A stretch of 35,085 nucleotides of DNA from Chloroflexota bacterium (GTDB lineage Bacteria; Chloroflexota; Dehalococcoidia; Lucifugimonadales; Lucifugimonadaceae). Below the pieces are notes generated by a model. That model had not been told where the DNA came from. It ran no database searches and saw only the letters and a list, made by a program, of their open reading frames with translations. The position numbers and the translations under genes were made by a program. Numbering within the stretch: position 1 is the first letter of the stretch; each line of letters starts with the position of its first letter. Positions 18,868 through 30,138 of the stretch are shown in pieces. The stretch lies in contig PABO01000012.1 in NCBI GenBank assembly GCA_002699165.1, forward strand, positions 51,692 to 86,776. The letters are read 5' to 3'.

Positions 18868-19455
18868 TTATTTAGTTTGTGTAAGTAGTTTTGCAATTTT
18901 GTTAATAGTATTCCAATGATTTATATTTAGCATTGTTTGTTTTGTTCTTCTTCCCTTAAACTCAAGTTCTATACTATAACCAGAAAATTTTTCATGTAAA
19001 CTCTGAACCTTTATATCTCCTAGACCCATTGAAAGAGAATTTATTTCAGAATCATTAGTGAATTCTCTTGCTAAAGATTCTCCATTTATATTGAAATCCC
19101 ATTTTATAGACTTCACTTTTCCAAGAATTGGAAAAGACTTAATTCTTTTTGATTTAACTTCTAAATAATCATTTTTATTGTCAGAAGTTTTAGAAGGAAT
19201 TGCAAAATAATACCACCATCTTGGGGGAGTATCTTTACTTCGATCTCTTTTGATTATATTTATATAGCTAATCATAGAATCCGAATTTATTTGGATAACT
19301 CCTAAGCTTCTTCTGTGCCAAGGGTTTAGAAGTTTTTCTTCTATAACCCCTCTTTCAGCTAATGAAGCATTTATTCCTAAAGTTAATAAATGTTTATAAA
19401 AATCATCTCTTGACTTATCTCTAGTATTTTTTTTGAATTTTTCTATCCAATTCAT
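18868..19455 (-). CDS. Hypothetical protein, 195 aa
   Basis: Intact ORF immediately downstream of tRNA-Val; no family recognised. Confidence 0.65.
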   Translation of the reverse strand: MNWIEKFKKNTRDKSRDDFYKHLLTLGINASLAERGVIEEKLLNPWHRRSLGVIQINSDSMISYINIIKRDRSKDTPPRWWYYFAIPSKTSDNKNDYLEVKSKRIKSFPILGKVKSIKWDFNINGESLAREFTNDSEINSLSMGLGDIKVQSLHEKFSGYSIELEFKGRRTKQTMLNINHWNTINKIAKLLTQTK

Positions 19456-19469
19456 AAATTTAATTATAC

Positions 19470-19546
19470 TGGTGGGCGATACAGGACTTGAACCTGTGAC
19501 CTCGTCGATGTCAACGACGCGCTCTAGCCAGCTGAGCTAACCGCCC
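19470..19546 (-). tRNA. tRNA-Val (anticodon GAC), CCA encoded
   Basis: Reverse complement GGGCGGTTAGCTCAGCTGGCTAGAGCGCGTCGTTGACATCGACGAGGTCACAGGTTCAAGTCCTGTATCGCCCACCA folds as a cloverleaf; anticodon loop TTGACAT. Confidence 0.97.
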
Positions 19547-19564
19547 AAAATTTTTTTACTATTA

Positions 19565-22500
19565 TCATTCACTTTTTTCGTCAGAATCTGTTTCTTCATT
19601 AACTTCAGAATCTATATCTTCTTCAATATTTAAAACATTTTCTAAATTTAATTCTTCTGAAGATTCTTTTTCTGCAATATCTTCATTATCATTACTTAGT
19701 AATCCTAATAAATCATCTGAAGAGCCAGGGCCTTTATTGCTACCAGTATCATCATCACTTGCAATTGCAGCTAATGCTTCCTCAAAAGTAGCAGGAGCTT
19801 GAGTCATTCCAGTAAGTCCAGTAACTCCATTAGAGTCTCTTTCTTTATCAATTCCTAATAATGCTAACCCTTCAGGAGATTTATCCATTCTTGCAGGAAT
19901 TAATCTACCAATAATTACATTTTCCTTAAGGCCTGAAAGTTGATCAACGGAACCATTAACAGCTGCTTCTGTAAGAACTCTAGCTGTTTCTTGGAAACTA
20001 GCTGCTGCTAAGAAAGAGTCTGTTACTAATGAGGCTCTAGTAACCCCTAAAAGTACAGGGATTGCCTCTGCAGGTTCTTTATTTTCACTTAGCATCTTTC
20101 CATTTAATTCTTCAAAGTCAAATTTATCTAATAACTCACCTGGTAATAGTCCTGATTCACCAGCATTTTCAATTCTTACTTTTCTAAGCATTTGCTTTAA
20201 TATGACCTCAATATGTTTATCATGAATATGAACTCCTTGAGATCTATAAACTGTTTGAACTTCGTTTACTAAGTAAGTTTGAACCTCTTCAACTCCTTGA
20301 ATTCTAAGTATTTCATGAGGATTTTTTGGTCCAGAAGTAATAGGTTCTCCAGATTCAATTTTTTGTCCGTCTGAAACTAGCAATTCTGAGGCAGCAGGAA
20401 TTGCATATTCCCTCTCATTTTCATCTTCCCAGGTAATAGTAATTTCATTTTTTGCTACTGTTACAATGCCTTCATATGGTGCAACAATATCTTTAGAAAT
20501 TTCTTCAAAATTATCTTCTTTTTTTAATTTTGCTACTAGTGATTTTTTTAGAGAAGTAATGGGTTCACCAACTCCAATTCTTTGACCTGTTTTTACAGCT
20601 GCTCTATGAGAATCTGAGATTTTGGTAGTTACAGAATTTTTTTCTATATTTGAAACTCTTACCACCCTTAATTCTCCTACATTACCCACATTAACAATTC
20701 CAGAAATTTCCGATAATATTGAAACTCCTTTTGGAATCCTTGCTTCAAATAGCTCAATCACTCTAGGTAGACCTGAAGTGATGTCTAGTCCTGCAATTCC
20801 TCCAGTATGGAAAGTTCTCATAGTCAATTGTGTTCCAGGCTCCCCAATTGATTGGGCAGCAATGATTCCTACTGCTTCTCCCATCAGTGCAGGATCACCT
20901 GTTGCTAAAGAGGATCCATAACATTTTTGAGATATTCCTTTCTTTGCAGTAGAAGAAAGTGGTGATAAACACCAAACCTCTTCAATACCTGCAGCTTCTA
21001 TCTCTCTTGCTAAAGCAGGAGAAATTAGAGTATCTGTATCTGCTAATACTTCTCCAGTTTCTGGATGAGTGACAGGAAGAGAAGGATACCTACTAACTAT
21101 TCTTTCAGCAAGACTTGATCCCATATTATTATCTTCTTTTTCAATTTTAATTCCAACTGCATTTTCATCTTCAACTGTATTTATAATCAGGTCCTGAGCT
21201 ACATCAGCTAGACGTCTTGTCAAATATCCAGAGTCAGCAGTTCTTAATGCAGTATCAGCAAGCCCTTTTCTAGCTCCATGCGTAGAAATAAAATATTCCA
21301 TTACTGAAAGACCTTCAGCAAAAGATGATCTGATTGGAAGCTCAATAATTCTTCCTTTAGGATCAGACATTAGTCCTCTCATTCCAGCCATTTGTTTTAT
21401 CTGTGCTAAGTTTCCTTTTGCACCTGAATCCGCCATGGTATAAATTCCAGCATAATTAGGCAATGATTCAGAAACTGCAGATTCCATTTTTTTTGAAACA
21501 TCTTCCCAAACATTTATGGAACTTTGATATCTTTCAATCTGAGTAATCATTCCTTCCATATACTGTTCATCAAGTTTTCTTATTTTTTGATCAGCCGATG
21601 AAAGTAGAGATTGTTTTTGAGGAGGTGTGACAATATCTTTGATAGCTATAGTAGTTCCAGATACAGTTGCATATTTGAATCCTATATCCTTTATATCGTC
21701 TAATACTACAGTTGTTACATCTTTACCAAGAAGATCATAACAATCTGAAACTAAGTTTTCTATCAAAGCCTTTGTGAATTGTTGATTTCTAAATCCTAAT
21801 TCTTCAGGTATTATTTCATGCCAAATCAATCTTCCTACAGTTGTTTCATGATCTTCATCATTTATTTTGATTTTTATTGGTTCTCTTAATGTAAGTTCTT
21901 CTATCTCATGTGCAAAAATAGCAGATTCTCTTGTATTATAAGAAGGCATATTTTCTTTATCTTCAGCTTCTTCCATACCTGTCAAATAATAAATACCTAA
22001 GACCATATCTAGATTTGGAGCAACAATAGGCTCACCAGATCTAGGAGCCAACATATTATTTGTTGATAACATTATTTTTTTTGCTTCAAGAACAGATTCT
22101 TTTGATAAAGGGACATGAACAGCCATTTGATCCCCATCAAAGTCAGCATTAAATGCTGTACAAACTAATGGATGTAGCTGAATTGCAGATCCCTCAACAA
22201 GAACAGGTTGGAATGCTTGTATTCCAAGCCTATGAAGAGTGGGAGCTCTGTTAAGCAATACCGGATGATCTTTGATAACCTCTTCTAAAATATCCCATAT
22301 TTCAGGTTGAGATTTCTCAGCTAATCGTTTAGCTGATTTTATATTATGAGCATACCCTTTAACTACAAGTGAGTTCATTACAAAAGGTTTAAATAGTTCT
22401 AATGCCATTTTTTTTGGTAATCCACATTCATATAATTTTAATTGAGGACCTGAGATTATTACTGACCTACCTGAGTAATCAACTCTCTTTCCTAATAAAT

Positions 22501-23740
22501 TTTGTCTAAATCTACCTTGTTTCCCTCTAAGCAGATCTGTCAAAGATTTTAGTTTATGATTATGAGATCCTAAAATTGGTCTACCTCTTCTACCGTTGTC
22601 TATTAGAGCATCTACTGCTTCCTGTAACATTCTTTTTTCATTTCTTATGATTATTTCTGGGGCTTGTAGATCTAAAAGATGCTTAAGTCTGTTATTTCTA
22701 TTAATAACTCTTCTGTAAAGATCATTTAAGTCGGAAGTTGCAAATCTACCTCCGTCTAATTGAACCATAGGATGAAGCTCTGGGGGTAAAACAGGAAGAA
22801 CGGTTAGAACCATCCACTCAGGTTTATTTCCACTTTGTTTGAAACTTTCTATCACCCTCAATCTTTTTATTGCTTTTTTTCTTCTTTGCCCTGAAGTTTG
22901 TCTAATTTCATCAATTAGTTGATCTGTAGCTTTTTCTAAATCAAATTCTTTTAATATTTTCAATATTGCCTCTGCACCCATTTCAGCAATGAAAACAGGC
23001 CCATACTTATCTCTATATTCTCTATATTTGGCTTCAGTTAGTAGCTGCATTACGTCTAATGCTTCAAGTTCTTCTATTTTTGTTTCTGTAAGATCTTGTT
23101 CTTCTTCAATTAAGTCCTCATATTTACTTTTTAAAATATCTTTAAGTTTTTCAGGATCTTTCAGTTCAGATTTTTTAACTTTAACTTCAAGTCTTTCTAA
23201 TTCTTGTGCTATTTCTTCTGAAGCAAGTATTTCGTCGCGCTTTTTATTTAAATCATCTATTTTTTGCTCTGTATCTTGTCTGAAAAAATTAATAGCATCT
23301 AGTTTTTCATCATTATTAATTGATGTAACTATGTATTGTGCAAAATATAAAACCCTTTCTAGGTTTTTAGGCGATACATCTAATAATAGGCCTAATCTAG
23401 AAGGCGTACTCTTTGAAAACCAAATATGAGCGACAGGAGCAGCAAGTTTAATGTGCCCCATTCTTTCTCTTCTAACTTTTGCCCTAGTTACTTCAACTCC
23501 ACATCTATCACAAATAACACCTTTGTATCTTATCTTTTTATATTTTCCGCAATAACATTCCCAGTCCTTGGTTGGCCCAAATATTTTTTCACAAAACAAG
23601 CCATCTTTTTCAGGCCTTAAAGTTCTATAGTTTATGGTTTCAGGCTTTGTTACCTCTCCATAAGACCAAGCTCTTATTTGCTCGGGTGATGCAAGTGAAA
23701 TTCTTATTGAATTAAAGTCAGATGATGATCTAGTTGTCAT
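19565..23740 (-). CDS. rpoC: DNA-directed RNA polymerase beta' subunit
   Basis: [39 protein letters not shown] zinc site; 1391 aa with acidic C-terminal tail. Confidence 0.98.
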   Translation of the reverse strand: MTTRSSSDFNSIRISLASPEQIRAWSYGEVTKPETINYRTLRPEKDGLFCEKIFGPTKDWECYCGKYKKIRYKGVICDRCGVEVTRAKVRRERMGHIKLAAPVAHIWFSKSTPSRLGLLLDVSPKNLERVLYFAQYIVTSINNDEKLDAINFFRQDTEQKIDDLNKKRDEILASEEIAQELERLEVKVKKSELKDPEKLKDILKSKYEDLIEEEQDLTETKIEELEALDVMQLLTEAKYREYRDKYGPVFIAEMGAEAILKILKEFDLEKATDQLIDEIRQTSGQRRKKAIKRLRVIESFKQSGNKPEWMVLTVLPVLPPELHPMVQLDGGRFATSDLNDLYRRVINRNNRLKHLLDLQAPEIIIRNEKRMLQEAVDALIDNGRRGRPILGSHNHKLKSLTDLLRGKQGRFRQNLLGKRVDYSGRSVIISGPQLKLYECGLPKKMALELFKPFVMNSLVVKGYAHNIKSAKRLAEKSQPEIWDILEEVIKDHPVLLNRAPTLHRLGIQAFQPVLVEGSAIQLHPLVCTAFNADFDGDQMAVHVPLSKESVLEAKKIMLSTNNMLAPRSGEPIVAPNLDMVLGIYYLTGMEEAEDKENMPSYNTRESAIFAHEIEELTLREPIKIKINDEDHETTVGRLIWHEIIPEELGFRNQQFTKALIENLVSDCYDLLGKDVTTVVLDDIKDIGFKYATVSGTTIAIKDIVTPPQKQSLLSSADQKIRKLDEQYMEGMITQIERYQSSINVWEDVSKKMESAVSESLPNYAGIYTMADSGAKGNLAQIKQMAGMRGLMSDPKGRIIELPIRSSFAEGLSVMEYFISTHGARKGLADTALRTADSGYLTRRLADVAQDLIINTVEDENAVGIKIEKEDNNMGSSLAERIVSRYPSLPVTHPETGEVLADTDTLISPALAREIEAAGIEEVWCLSPLSSTAKKGISQKCYGSSLATGDPALMGEAVGIIAAQSIGEPGTQLTMRTFHTGGIAGLDITSGLPRVIELFEARIPKGVSILSEISGIVNVGNVGELRVVRVSNIEKNSVTTKISDSHRAAVKTGQRIGVGEPITSLKKSLVAKLKKEDNFEEISKDIVAPYEGIVTVAKNEITITWEDENEREYAIPAASELLVSDGQKIESGEPITSGPKNPHEILRIQGVEEVQTYLVNEVQTVYRSQGVHIHDKHIEVILKQMLRKVRIENAGESGLLPGELLDKFDFEELNGKMLSENKEPAEAIPVLLGVTRASLVTDSFLAAASFQETARVLTEAAVNGSVDQLSGLKENVIIGRLIPARMDKSPEGLALLGIDKERDSNGVTGLTGMTQAPATFEEALAAIASDDDTGSNKGPGSSDDLLGLLSNDNEDIAEKESSEELNLENVLNIEEDIDSEVNEETDSDEKSE

Positions 23741-23781
23741 TATTTTTCTCCTTAGTTAATTTTTCTAAATTATTTAGAAAA

Positions 23782-26700
23782 TTAATTTTTTTCCTCTTCA
23801 GTTTCCTCTGATTCAGGATTTTCTTCTTCACTTGAACTTTCTGTTTCAGGAAGGCTTATTTCTATTTCTTCTTCTTTATCGTTATCTTCTGTGTCCTCAA
23901 CTTTTGAAACTTCTCCATCAATTACTTTTTCAGATTCATCATCAGTCTCTAAATCGACATCTTCCTCAAAATCTGAAATATCTAACATGTCATTCCAGTC
24001 TATTTCACCTGATCCAGGTCCTGTTCCCTGAGGCAATTCTTCTGCCAAACTCTTATTTAATAGTTCTATTGAAAGACCTAAACCTTGAAGCTCTTTTAAT
24101 AGAACATGGAAAGACTCAGGAACTCCTGGTTGAATAACTTGCTCACCTTTGACAATTGCTTCATAAGTTTTAACTCTTCCCACAACATCATCAGATTTAA
24201 TTGTTAACATCTCTTGGAGAGTATAAGCTGCAGAATATGCTTCTAAGGCCCACACTTCCATCTCACCAAATCTTTGTCCTCCAAACTGAGCTTTACCACC
24301 AAGCGGTTGTTGGGTAATCAAAGAATAGGGGCCAGTAGATCTAGCGTGTATTTTATCTTCAACAAGGTGAATTAATTTCATCATGTAAACACTACCTACT
24401 GTTATTTGATTTTCAAATTCTATTCCAGTTTTTCCATCAAAAACTTTTTGCTTACCAAATATTGGAGCAGACATTTTCTTTTCTCTGGATATTTCTAATG
24501 CTTTTTGCATAAGCCCAGTTGGTTTTAAATTATCAATTTTTTCACCTGCAACTTCTTTTAACCATATGGATAAACAAGCATCTCTTGCAACTCCATTATT
24601 AGAAGCAGCATCACTCCAAAGTTTATCTCGTTGATAACCTCTTTCTTCTAACCATTCATCTACAAGCTCCCAATTAATTTCACTATCATCAGACTTCGTT
24701 TTATCTAGAGCATTTGATTCTGTAACAAACCATGATCTAGCTAAATGGTCTTCTATGATTACATCATTTGCACCGTCGAAAACCGGGGTTCTAGCCTTGA
24801 ATCCTAATGTTTTAGCAGCCCAGCCTAGATGTGTTTCCATTATTTGCCCAAGGTTCATTCTACTAGGAACTCCAATTGGATTTAAAATAATATCTATAGG
24901 GGTTCCATCCTCTAGATAAGGCATATCTTCTCTAGGTAAAACCCTTGAAACAACTCCTTTATTTCCGTGTCTCCCAGCCATTTTGTCACCTTGAGTGATT
25001 TTTCTTGTATGGGCAATCCACACTCTCACAATTTTTTGAACACCAGGTAAAAGTTGATCTCCGTTTTCTTTAGTAAGGATTTTTACATCTATTACTTTTC
25101 CATGTTGACCATGAGGGACTCTAAGTGAACTATCTTTAACATCTCTTGCTTTTTCTCCAAAAATAGCTCGTAATAATTTTTCTTCAGCAGTTAATTCAGT
25201 TTCTCCTTTAGGAGTTATTTTTCCGACCAAAATATCACCTTGATTAACCCTAGCTCCAATTCTTACTATTCCTTCTTGGTCAAGGCTAACGAGAGCTTCC
25301 TCTCCAACGTTAGGAATATCTCTTGTGATTTCTTCTGGCCCTAATTTTGTGTCTCTTGCTTCAATATCATGTTTTTCAATGTGAACCGAAGTGAATCTGT
25401 CATTTCTTACAAGATCTTCATTTAATACGATTGAATCTTCATAATTTAGACCTTCCCAGCTCATAAAGGCTACAGTAAGATTTTGGCCTAAGGATAATTC
25501 TGCTCCATCTGTAGATGTCGAATCTGCAAGAGGTTGCTTAAATTCTACTTTTTGACCTTTTTTTACAACAGGGATTTGATTAATGCATGTTCCTTGGTTT
25601 GACCTTCTATATTTATACATATCATGTACATGGTCATTTCCGTCTAGATCAGTAACTATAACCCTGTCAGCATTTACACTAGAAACGATCCCTTCTGCTC
25701 TTGATTCAATCACCTGACCCGAATCAATAGCAACCCTTCTCTCCATTCCTGTTCCAACAAGCGGAGCTTGTGGTCTAATACATGGAACAGCTTGTCTTTG
25801 CATATTTGATCCCATTAAGGCCCTGTTTGCATCGTCATGCTCCAGAAATGGAATCAATGCTGTAGATACAGACACAATTTGCATGGGAGATACATCCATA
25901 TAGTCAATGTTTTCGGGAGTCTCATGAGCAAAACCTTCTTCTTCTCTTACTTCAACCTGTGAAGAGACAATTTGTCCTTTACTATCCACTTGCGTAGTTG
26001 CTTGACCTATTCTGAAATCTTCTTCAATGTCAGCAGTCATATAAGACACATCTTTAACATCTGATGAAGGGAATGGCACTACTTCTATTTTTCTTTTAGA
26101 AAGTTTAGAAATTTCTTCAAATACTTGCTTACTAATGGCTTTTCCAGATTCAACTAATAACTTTCCGTTATCATCCTTAACATCATCTGCAGGGATCCGT
26201 CCTATAATATCCTCGCTTTTACTATCGCATTCATTTAAAACCTTCCTGTATGGAGTTTCAATAAATCCAAATTCATTTATTCTTCCAAAAGTAGAAAGAG
26301 ATCCTAACAATCCAATATTTGGTCCTTCAGGGGTTTCAATAGGGCAAATTCTACCATAATGAGAATGGTGAACGTCTCTTACATCAAATCCAGCTCGGTC
26401 TCTAGATAATCCTCCAGGACCCAATGCTGATAATCTTCTTTTGTGAGTCAATTCTGCAAGTGGATTTGTTTGATCCATAAACTGTGACAATTGTGATGCT
26501 CCAAAAAATTCTCTCAGCGCTGAAACTATAGGTCTAATATTAATTAATGCTGCGGGAGTAGTATTACTAGGGTCTATTTGAGTAGACATCCTTTCTTTAA
26601 CTACACGTTCCATACGGACTAATCCAACTCTAATTTGGTTTTGAATAAGTTCACCCACACCTCTTACTCTTCGATTTCCTAGATGGTCTATGTCATCTTT

Positions 26701-27675
26701 TCTGACTTGACCATTATTGATTTGAATTAACCTACTGATTATTCCTATGATGTCTTCTTTAGTTAAAGTTCTGTCTACCGCGGTTAAGTCTTGGTCTATT
26801 TTTGCATTTAGAAGCTTTGTGCTTAATTTGTGCCTACCAACTTTTCCAAGATCATATTTCTTGGGATCAAAAAACATACCATCTATAAGATTTTTAGCGT
26901 TTTCAACACTAGGTGGCTCTCCAGGTCTAAGTCTTTTGTAAAATTCAATCAATGCTTCATCTTGAGTTACATCTTTACCTTCTCTTGCTAAGGTTGCTTT
27001 AATGAACTTATGTTGAGAATCTACGTCAACATTTTTAAATTGATTTGCTATTTTTTGGTCAGTGTCCCAGCCTATAGCTCTTAGCAAGGTTGTTATATTT
27101 GCTTTTCTTTTTCTATCTACTTTTACAGAAATAATGTCTTTATTAGATGTTTCTAGTTCTATCCACGCTCCTCTGTAGGGGATAAGCTTAGCAGAACATA
27201 ATTCTCTTCCTGTTGCAGGATCAGTTTCAGTTGTAAAATAAGCTCCAGGTGACCTAACTAATTGAGACACAATGACTCTTTCGGCCCCATTTATTATGAA
27301 TGTTCCTGTTTTTGTCATTAAGGGCAAATGGCCAAAAAATAGTACTTGCTCTTTTATTTCCTGCGTTTCTTTAATTACAAGTTGAACAGTTATATATAAA
27401 GGAGCTTGATATGTAACCTCTCTTTGTCTACATTGCTCCTCTGAAAGTTCAGGATCCCTAATTTCATGATCAATCAGCCTTACTTCAAACCTTCCGCCAG
27501 AAAAATCTTCAATTGGAGAGATTTCTTCAATCAGCTCGAGTATTCCTGGCCCTTTTAGCCAATCGAAAGATTCAGTTTGAATGTCTAAAAGATTAGGGAC
27601 ATCAACTACGTTTTCAATTCGATTAAACCATTTTTTATTATCAATATTTGAAGTATCTCTATCTGCTATTACCAT
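23782..27675 (-). CDS. rpoB: DNA-directed RNA polymerase beta subunit
   Basis: [65 protein letters not shown]; 1297 aa with acidic C-terminal tail. Confidence 0.98.
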   Translation of the reverse strand: MVIADRDTSNIDNKKWFNRIENVVDVPNLLDIQTESFDWLKGPGILELIEEISPIEDFSGGRFEVRLIDHEIRDPELSEEQCRQREVTYQAPLYITVQLVIKETQEIKEQVLFFGHLPLMTKTGTFIINGAERVIVSQLVRSPGAYFTTETDPATGRELCSAKLIPYRGAWIELETSNKDIISVKVDRKRKANITTLLRAIGWDTDQKIANQFKNVDVDSQHKFIKATLAREGKDVTQDEALIEFYKRLRPGEPPSVENAKNLIDGMFFDPKKYDLGKVGRHKLSTKLLNAKIDQDLTAVDRTLTKEDIIGIISRLIQINNGQVRKDDIDHLGNRRVRGVGELIQNQIRVGLVRMERVVKERMSTQIDPSNTTPAALINIRPIVSALREFFGASQLSQFMDQTNPLAELTHKRRLSALGPGGLSRDRAGFDVRDVHHSHYGRICPIETPEGPNIGLLGSLSTFGRINEFGFIETPYRKVLNECDSKSEDIIGRIPADDVKDDNGKLLVESGKAISKQVFEEISKLSKRKIEVVPFPSSDVKDVSYMTADIEEDFRIGQATTQVDSKGQIVSSQVEVREEEGFAHETPENIDYMDVSPMQIVSVSTALIPFLEHDDANRALMGSNMQRQAVPCIRPQAPLVGTGMERRVAIDSGQVIESRAEGIVSSVNADRVIVTDLDGNDHVHDMYKYRRSNQGTCINQIPVVKKGQKVEFKQPLADSTSTDGAELSLGQNLTVAFMSWEGLNYEDSIVLNEDLVRNDRFTSVHIEKHDIEARDTKLGPEEITRDIPNVGEEALVSLDQEGIVRIGARVNQGDILVGKITPKGETELTAEEKLLRAIFGEKARDVKDSSLRVPHGQHGKVIDVKILTKENGDQLLPGVQKIVRVWIAHTRKITQGDKMAGRHGNKGVVSRVLPREDMPYLEDGTPIDIILNPIGVPSRMNLGQIMETHLGWAAKTLGFKARTPVFDGANDVIIEDHLARSWFVTESNALDKTKSDDSEINWELVDEWLEERGYQRDKLWSDAASNNGVARDACLSIWLKEVAGEKIDNLKPTGLMQKALEISREKKMSAPIFGKQKVFDGKTGIEFENQITVGSVYMMKLIHLVEDKIHARSTGPYSLITQQPLGGKAQFGGQRFGEMEVWALEAYSAAYTLQEMLTIKSDDVVGRVKTYEAIVKGEQVIQPGVPESFHVLLKELQGLGLSIELLNKSLAEELPQGTGPGSGEIDWNDMLDISDFEEDVDLETDDESEKVIDGEVSKVEDTEDNDKEEEIEISLPETESSSEEENPESEETEEEKN

Positions 27676-27700
27676 GTAATTTCTCCAGTTACTTTAAAAC

Positions 27701-27741
27701 AAAAAACCCTCTCAACGATTTAGGTCAGCTCGCAGAGCGGG
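27701..27741 (-). terminator. Attenuator-like hairpin + T6 in the rpoB 5' UTR
   Basis: Minus strand CCCGCTCTGCGA-GCTGACCTAAA-TCGTTGAGAGGG-TTTTTT; 9 Watson-Crick pairs, 1 G-U and 2 mismatches over 12 positions, between promoter and rpoB RBS. Confidence 0.5.
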
Positions 27742-27765
27742 TAATAAAATTTATATTATTCTATT

Positions 27766-27794
27766 ATGATAAGATTTATAAAAAGAATAATCAA
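27766..27794 (-). promoter_or_regulatory. rpoBC promoter TTGATT-N17-TATCAT
   Basis: -35 at 27789-27794, -10 at 27766-27771 on the minus strand, spacer exactly 17. Confidence 0.6.
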
Positions 27795-27826
27795 TAGATT
27801 TTCATGCGTATTTGAAAGGGAAATTA

Positions 27827-28078
27827 TTGAATCAGGCAAATAATATTAGCAAAGCTATAATGTATAGCCATCCCACTTGTGGTTATTGTGATCTTATGAG
27901 GGAAGAATTGCTACAAGAAAAAATTGATTTTGAAGAAATAGATGTATCCAAGCAACCAGAAATGTGGAATGAAGTTGAAAAATTATCTGGAGGAGACAGA
28001 ATAACTCCTGTTTTGGTTAGAAGCAATGGAGAAGTTGAGATTGGTTTTAGAGGAATTGGATGTAACTACAATTCGTAA
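27827..28078 (+). CDS. Glutaredoxin-like protein
   Basis: YSHPTCGYCDLMREEL CxxC site and ITPVLV cis-Pro motif. Start uncertain (TTG 27812 or 27827 after AAAGGGA, or ATG 27860). Confidence 0.8.
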   Translation: MNQANNISKAIMYSHPTCGYCDLMREELLQEKIDFEEIDVSKQPEMWNEVEKLSGGDRITPVLVRSNGEVEIGFRGIGCNYNS

Positions 28079-28086
28079 TTTTTACT

Positions 28087-28986
28087 ATGCTTTCTAAAAA
28101 ACGTGTATTCTTATTTTTTTCTGTTTTTTTATTTCTACTTCTCGCAATCTACATAATACTATCTTTGTACATAACCTCTTTAGCGATAAAAGCAACCAGA
28201 AAAATTCCTGAAAGTGATCCAAGCTCAGTAAATCTTCAATATTCGAATCAAGTTTTTTATACCGAAGATGGGATTAGGTTAAATGGATGGTTTATTGAGA
28301 ATACTAATTTGGAAACTGTCATTATTATCCACGGGGTGGATGCAAATAAGTCTGATGGCTACATTTTAGATCTTATGAAAGATACTTTTGATATGGGCTA
28401 TTCTGTTTTTGTATTTGATTTGAGGGCTCATGGAGAATCTGGAGGTAAAAATTTAGGATTAGCTTATAAAGAAAGAAAAGATTTAGAATCTTCAATTAAA
28501 TTCTTAAAGAATCAATTTAATGTAGAAAAAATTGTTATTTTTGGAATAAGTTATGGAGGTACAATAGCAATTTCTAATTCATCCCTTGATAGTTCTATTA
28601 AAGGTATTGTTGTTGATAGCCCTTTTTATGATTTGCCAGAATTATTATCCTCTGAAGTATCTAACAGAACATTTATACCTGAATTCATAGCTAAGTTACT
28701 AAAATTTGGAATAATTAGAAGTGTTGATTTATTATACGAAATAAAAACCAATGATATTATCTCAGGAATTGATTCAGTGAAGAATTTCAATAGCCCTGTT
28801 TTACTATTTCATTGCAAAGATGATGAACGTATTCCCATTAGTCATTCAACTAGAATTAATAAATTCTTGCCAAATAATAGTAAATTCATTATTTATGATA
28901 ATTGCGATCATGCCAAAGGATATGAAGAAAATACTATTGATTTCAATAAACACCTGAAGGATTATTATGAAAATTCATTCAACTAG
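28087..28986 (+). CDS. Membrane-anchored alpha/beta hydrolase
   Basis: N-terminal TM; GISYGGTIA nucleophile elbow; DLRAHGESGG; CDHAKGYEE. Confidence 0.85.
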   Translation: MLSKKRVFLFFSVFLFLLLAIYIILSLYITSLAIKATRKIPESDPSSVNLQYSNQVFYTEDGIRLNGWFIENTNLETVIIIHGVDANKSDGYILDLMKDTFDMGYSVFVFDLRAHGESGGKNLGLAYKERKDLESSIKFLKNQFNVEKIVIFGISYGGTIAISNSSLDSSIKGIVVDSPFYDLPELLSSEVSNRTFIPEFIAKLLKFGIIRSVDLLYEIKTNDIISGIDSVKNFNSPVLLFHCKDDERIPISHSTRINKFLPNNSKFIIYDNCDHAKGYEENTIDFNKHLKDYYENSFN

Positions 28987-29052
28987 ATAAGATTATTTAC
29001 TTCAATAAGTCCATCAAAATAATATAAATATCTGACAAATTATTTTCGTTTT

Positions 29053-29943
29053 TTATAGATAATCACTTAGGATTATTTCTAATTCATTTTTATCATCATC
29101 ATCCATATTAGGAGTTGGATATCTTACATTTGAATAATTAGTTATTTTTCTTTGCTTCATTATTTCTTTTCTTATTGATAAAGAAATACCAGCTGTATTT
29201 TCATATCTTATTAATGGCAGCCATTTGTAAAATAAATTTTTTGCTTCCTTTTTTTTATTAGTTGAGTATAGGTCATATATTTCAACTAATACTTCCGTGA
29301 AAGCAAAACCTGTCATCGTACCCGATGCTCCCCTCATAAGTTCTTCTAAAAAAAATAATCCTCCAAGTCCACCAAAAATTTTAAGATTTTTATCTTTTAT
29401 TTTTGCTATTTTTGATATTTTTGAAGGTGTGGGAGGGTCTTCTAACTTAATTGAATTTACTTTGTCTAAATTTTTATCAAGCATAACCATAAATTCAGGG
29501 CTCATATTAACACCTGATTGTTCAGGTAAGTCTTGAATTACTATTTTTGTATCTTTTGAAATAATATTATTTACTTCTTCATAGTATCTAAATAAAACCT
29601 TTTCATTTGGCTTTTTCATTATTGGAGGAGCAAGCATAACCTGTTGAGCTCCACTTTCCGAAGCTTTAGAAGCATATTTTGAAGCAAGAAAACCACTTTC
29701 AGCACTAACGCCTACTGTTAAAATCAAAGAAAGCTTTTTGGACAACTTTGAAATTTCATCTATTAATAGATTTCTTTCTGCCTCGGACAGACGATGTGCT
29801 TCGCCCATCACGCCAAGTAAAACTAAGCCTTTGCAACCAGAATTTTTAGCAAAATTACAAATGCTTTCCATAGACTCAAAGTCTATTTCATTGTTGTCAT
29901 TGAAAATAGTTGGCATCATAAAATGCACTCCATTATTTTCCAT
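29053..29943 (-). CDS. Dihydrodipicolinate synthase-family aldolase (second copy, divergent active site)
   Basis: LLGVMGEAHRLSEAERNLLI; Schiff-base lysine SIKLEDPPTP; IQDLP in place of YNxP. RBS GGGAG. Confidence 0.85.
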   Translation of the reverse strand: MENNGVHFMMPTIFNDNNEIDFESMESICNFAKNSGCKGLVLLGVMGEAHRLSEAERNLLIDEISKLSKKLSLILTVGVSAESGFLASKYASKASESGAQQVMLAPPIMKKPNEKVLFRYYEEVNNIISKDTKIVIQDLPEQSGVNMSPEFMVMLDKNLDKVNSIKLEDPPTPSKISKIAKIKDKNLKIFGGLGGLFFLEELMRGASGTMTGFAFTEVLVEIYDLYSTNKKKEAKNLFYKWLPLIRYENTAGISLSIRKEIMKQRKITNYSNVRYPTPNMDDDDKNELEIILSDYL

Positions 29944-29952
29944 TTGATCTCC

Positions 29953-30048
29953 CTATAAATTTTTTCTTAGTAATACTGCAATTATAGAGAAGATAATTAA
30001 TAAGATAGCCCTTGGGACGAGAAATTTTATTTTTTCTTTATAATTCAA
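29953..30048 (-). CDS. Possible 31-aa single-TM small protein (TTG start)
   Basis: Manual translation: MNYKEKIKFLVPRAILLIIFSIIAVLLRKNL, 9 bp upstream of the aldolase start. Confidence 0.35.
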   Translation of the reverse strand: MNYKEKIKFLVPRAILLIIFSIIAVLLRKNL

Positions 30049-30138
30049 TTTATAACCAAGAAGTCTTTTTGTTTAAATTTATTAACTTATGATAATTAAT
30101 ATAATTATTTTCTTAAAATATAAACAATTTGGTGAAAA

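Noticed and set aside
19470-19546. tRNA-Val as integration site of a mobile island
   Set aside because: No integrase, direct repeats or atypical cargo; flanking genes are core or metabolic.
20622-24137. Plus-strand ORFs opposite rpoC/rpoB (for example 22989-23429, 23832-24137)
   Set aside because: Antisense of conserved genes; Ser/Leu-rich composition follows from Glu/Lys/Asp-rich sense coding.
26390-26560. Rifampicin-resistance substitutions in RpoB
   Set aside because: [31 protein letters not shown] keeps the residues usual in sensitive enzymes.
28987-29052. Convergent terminator between the hydrolase and aldolase genes
   Set aside because: No convincing GC stem found by eye; only A/T runs.
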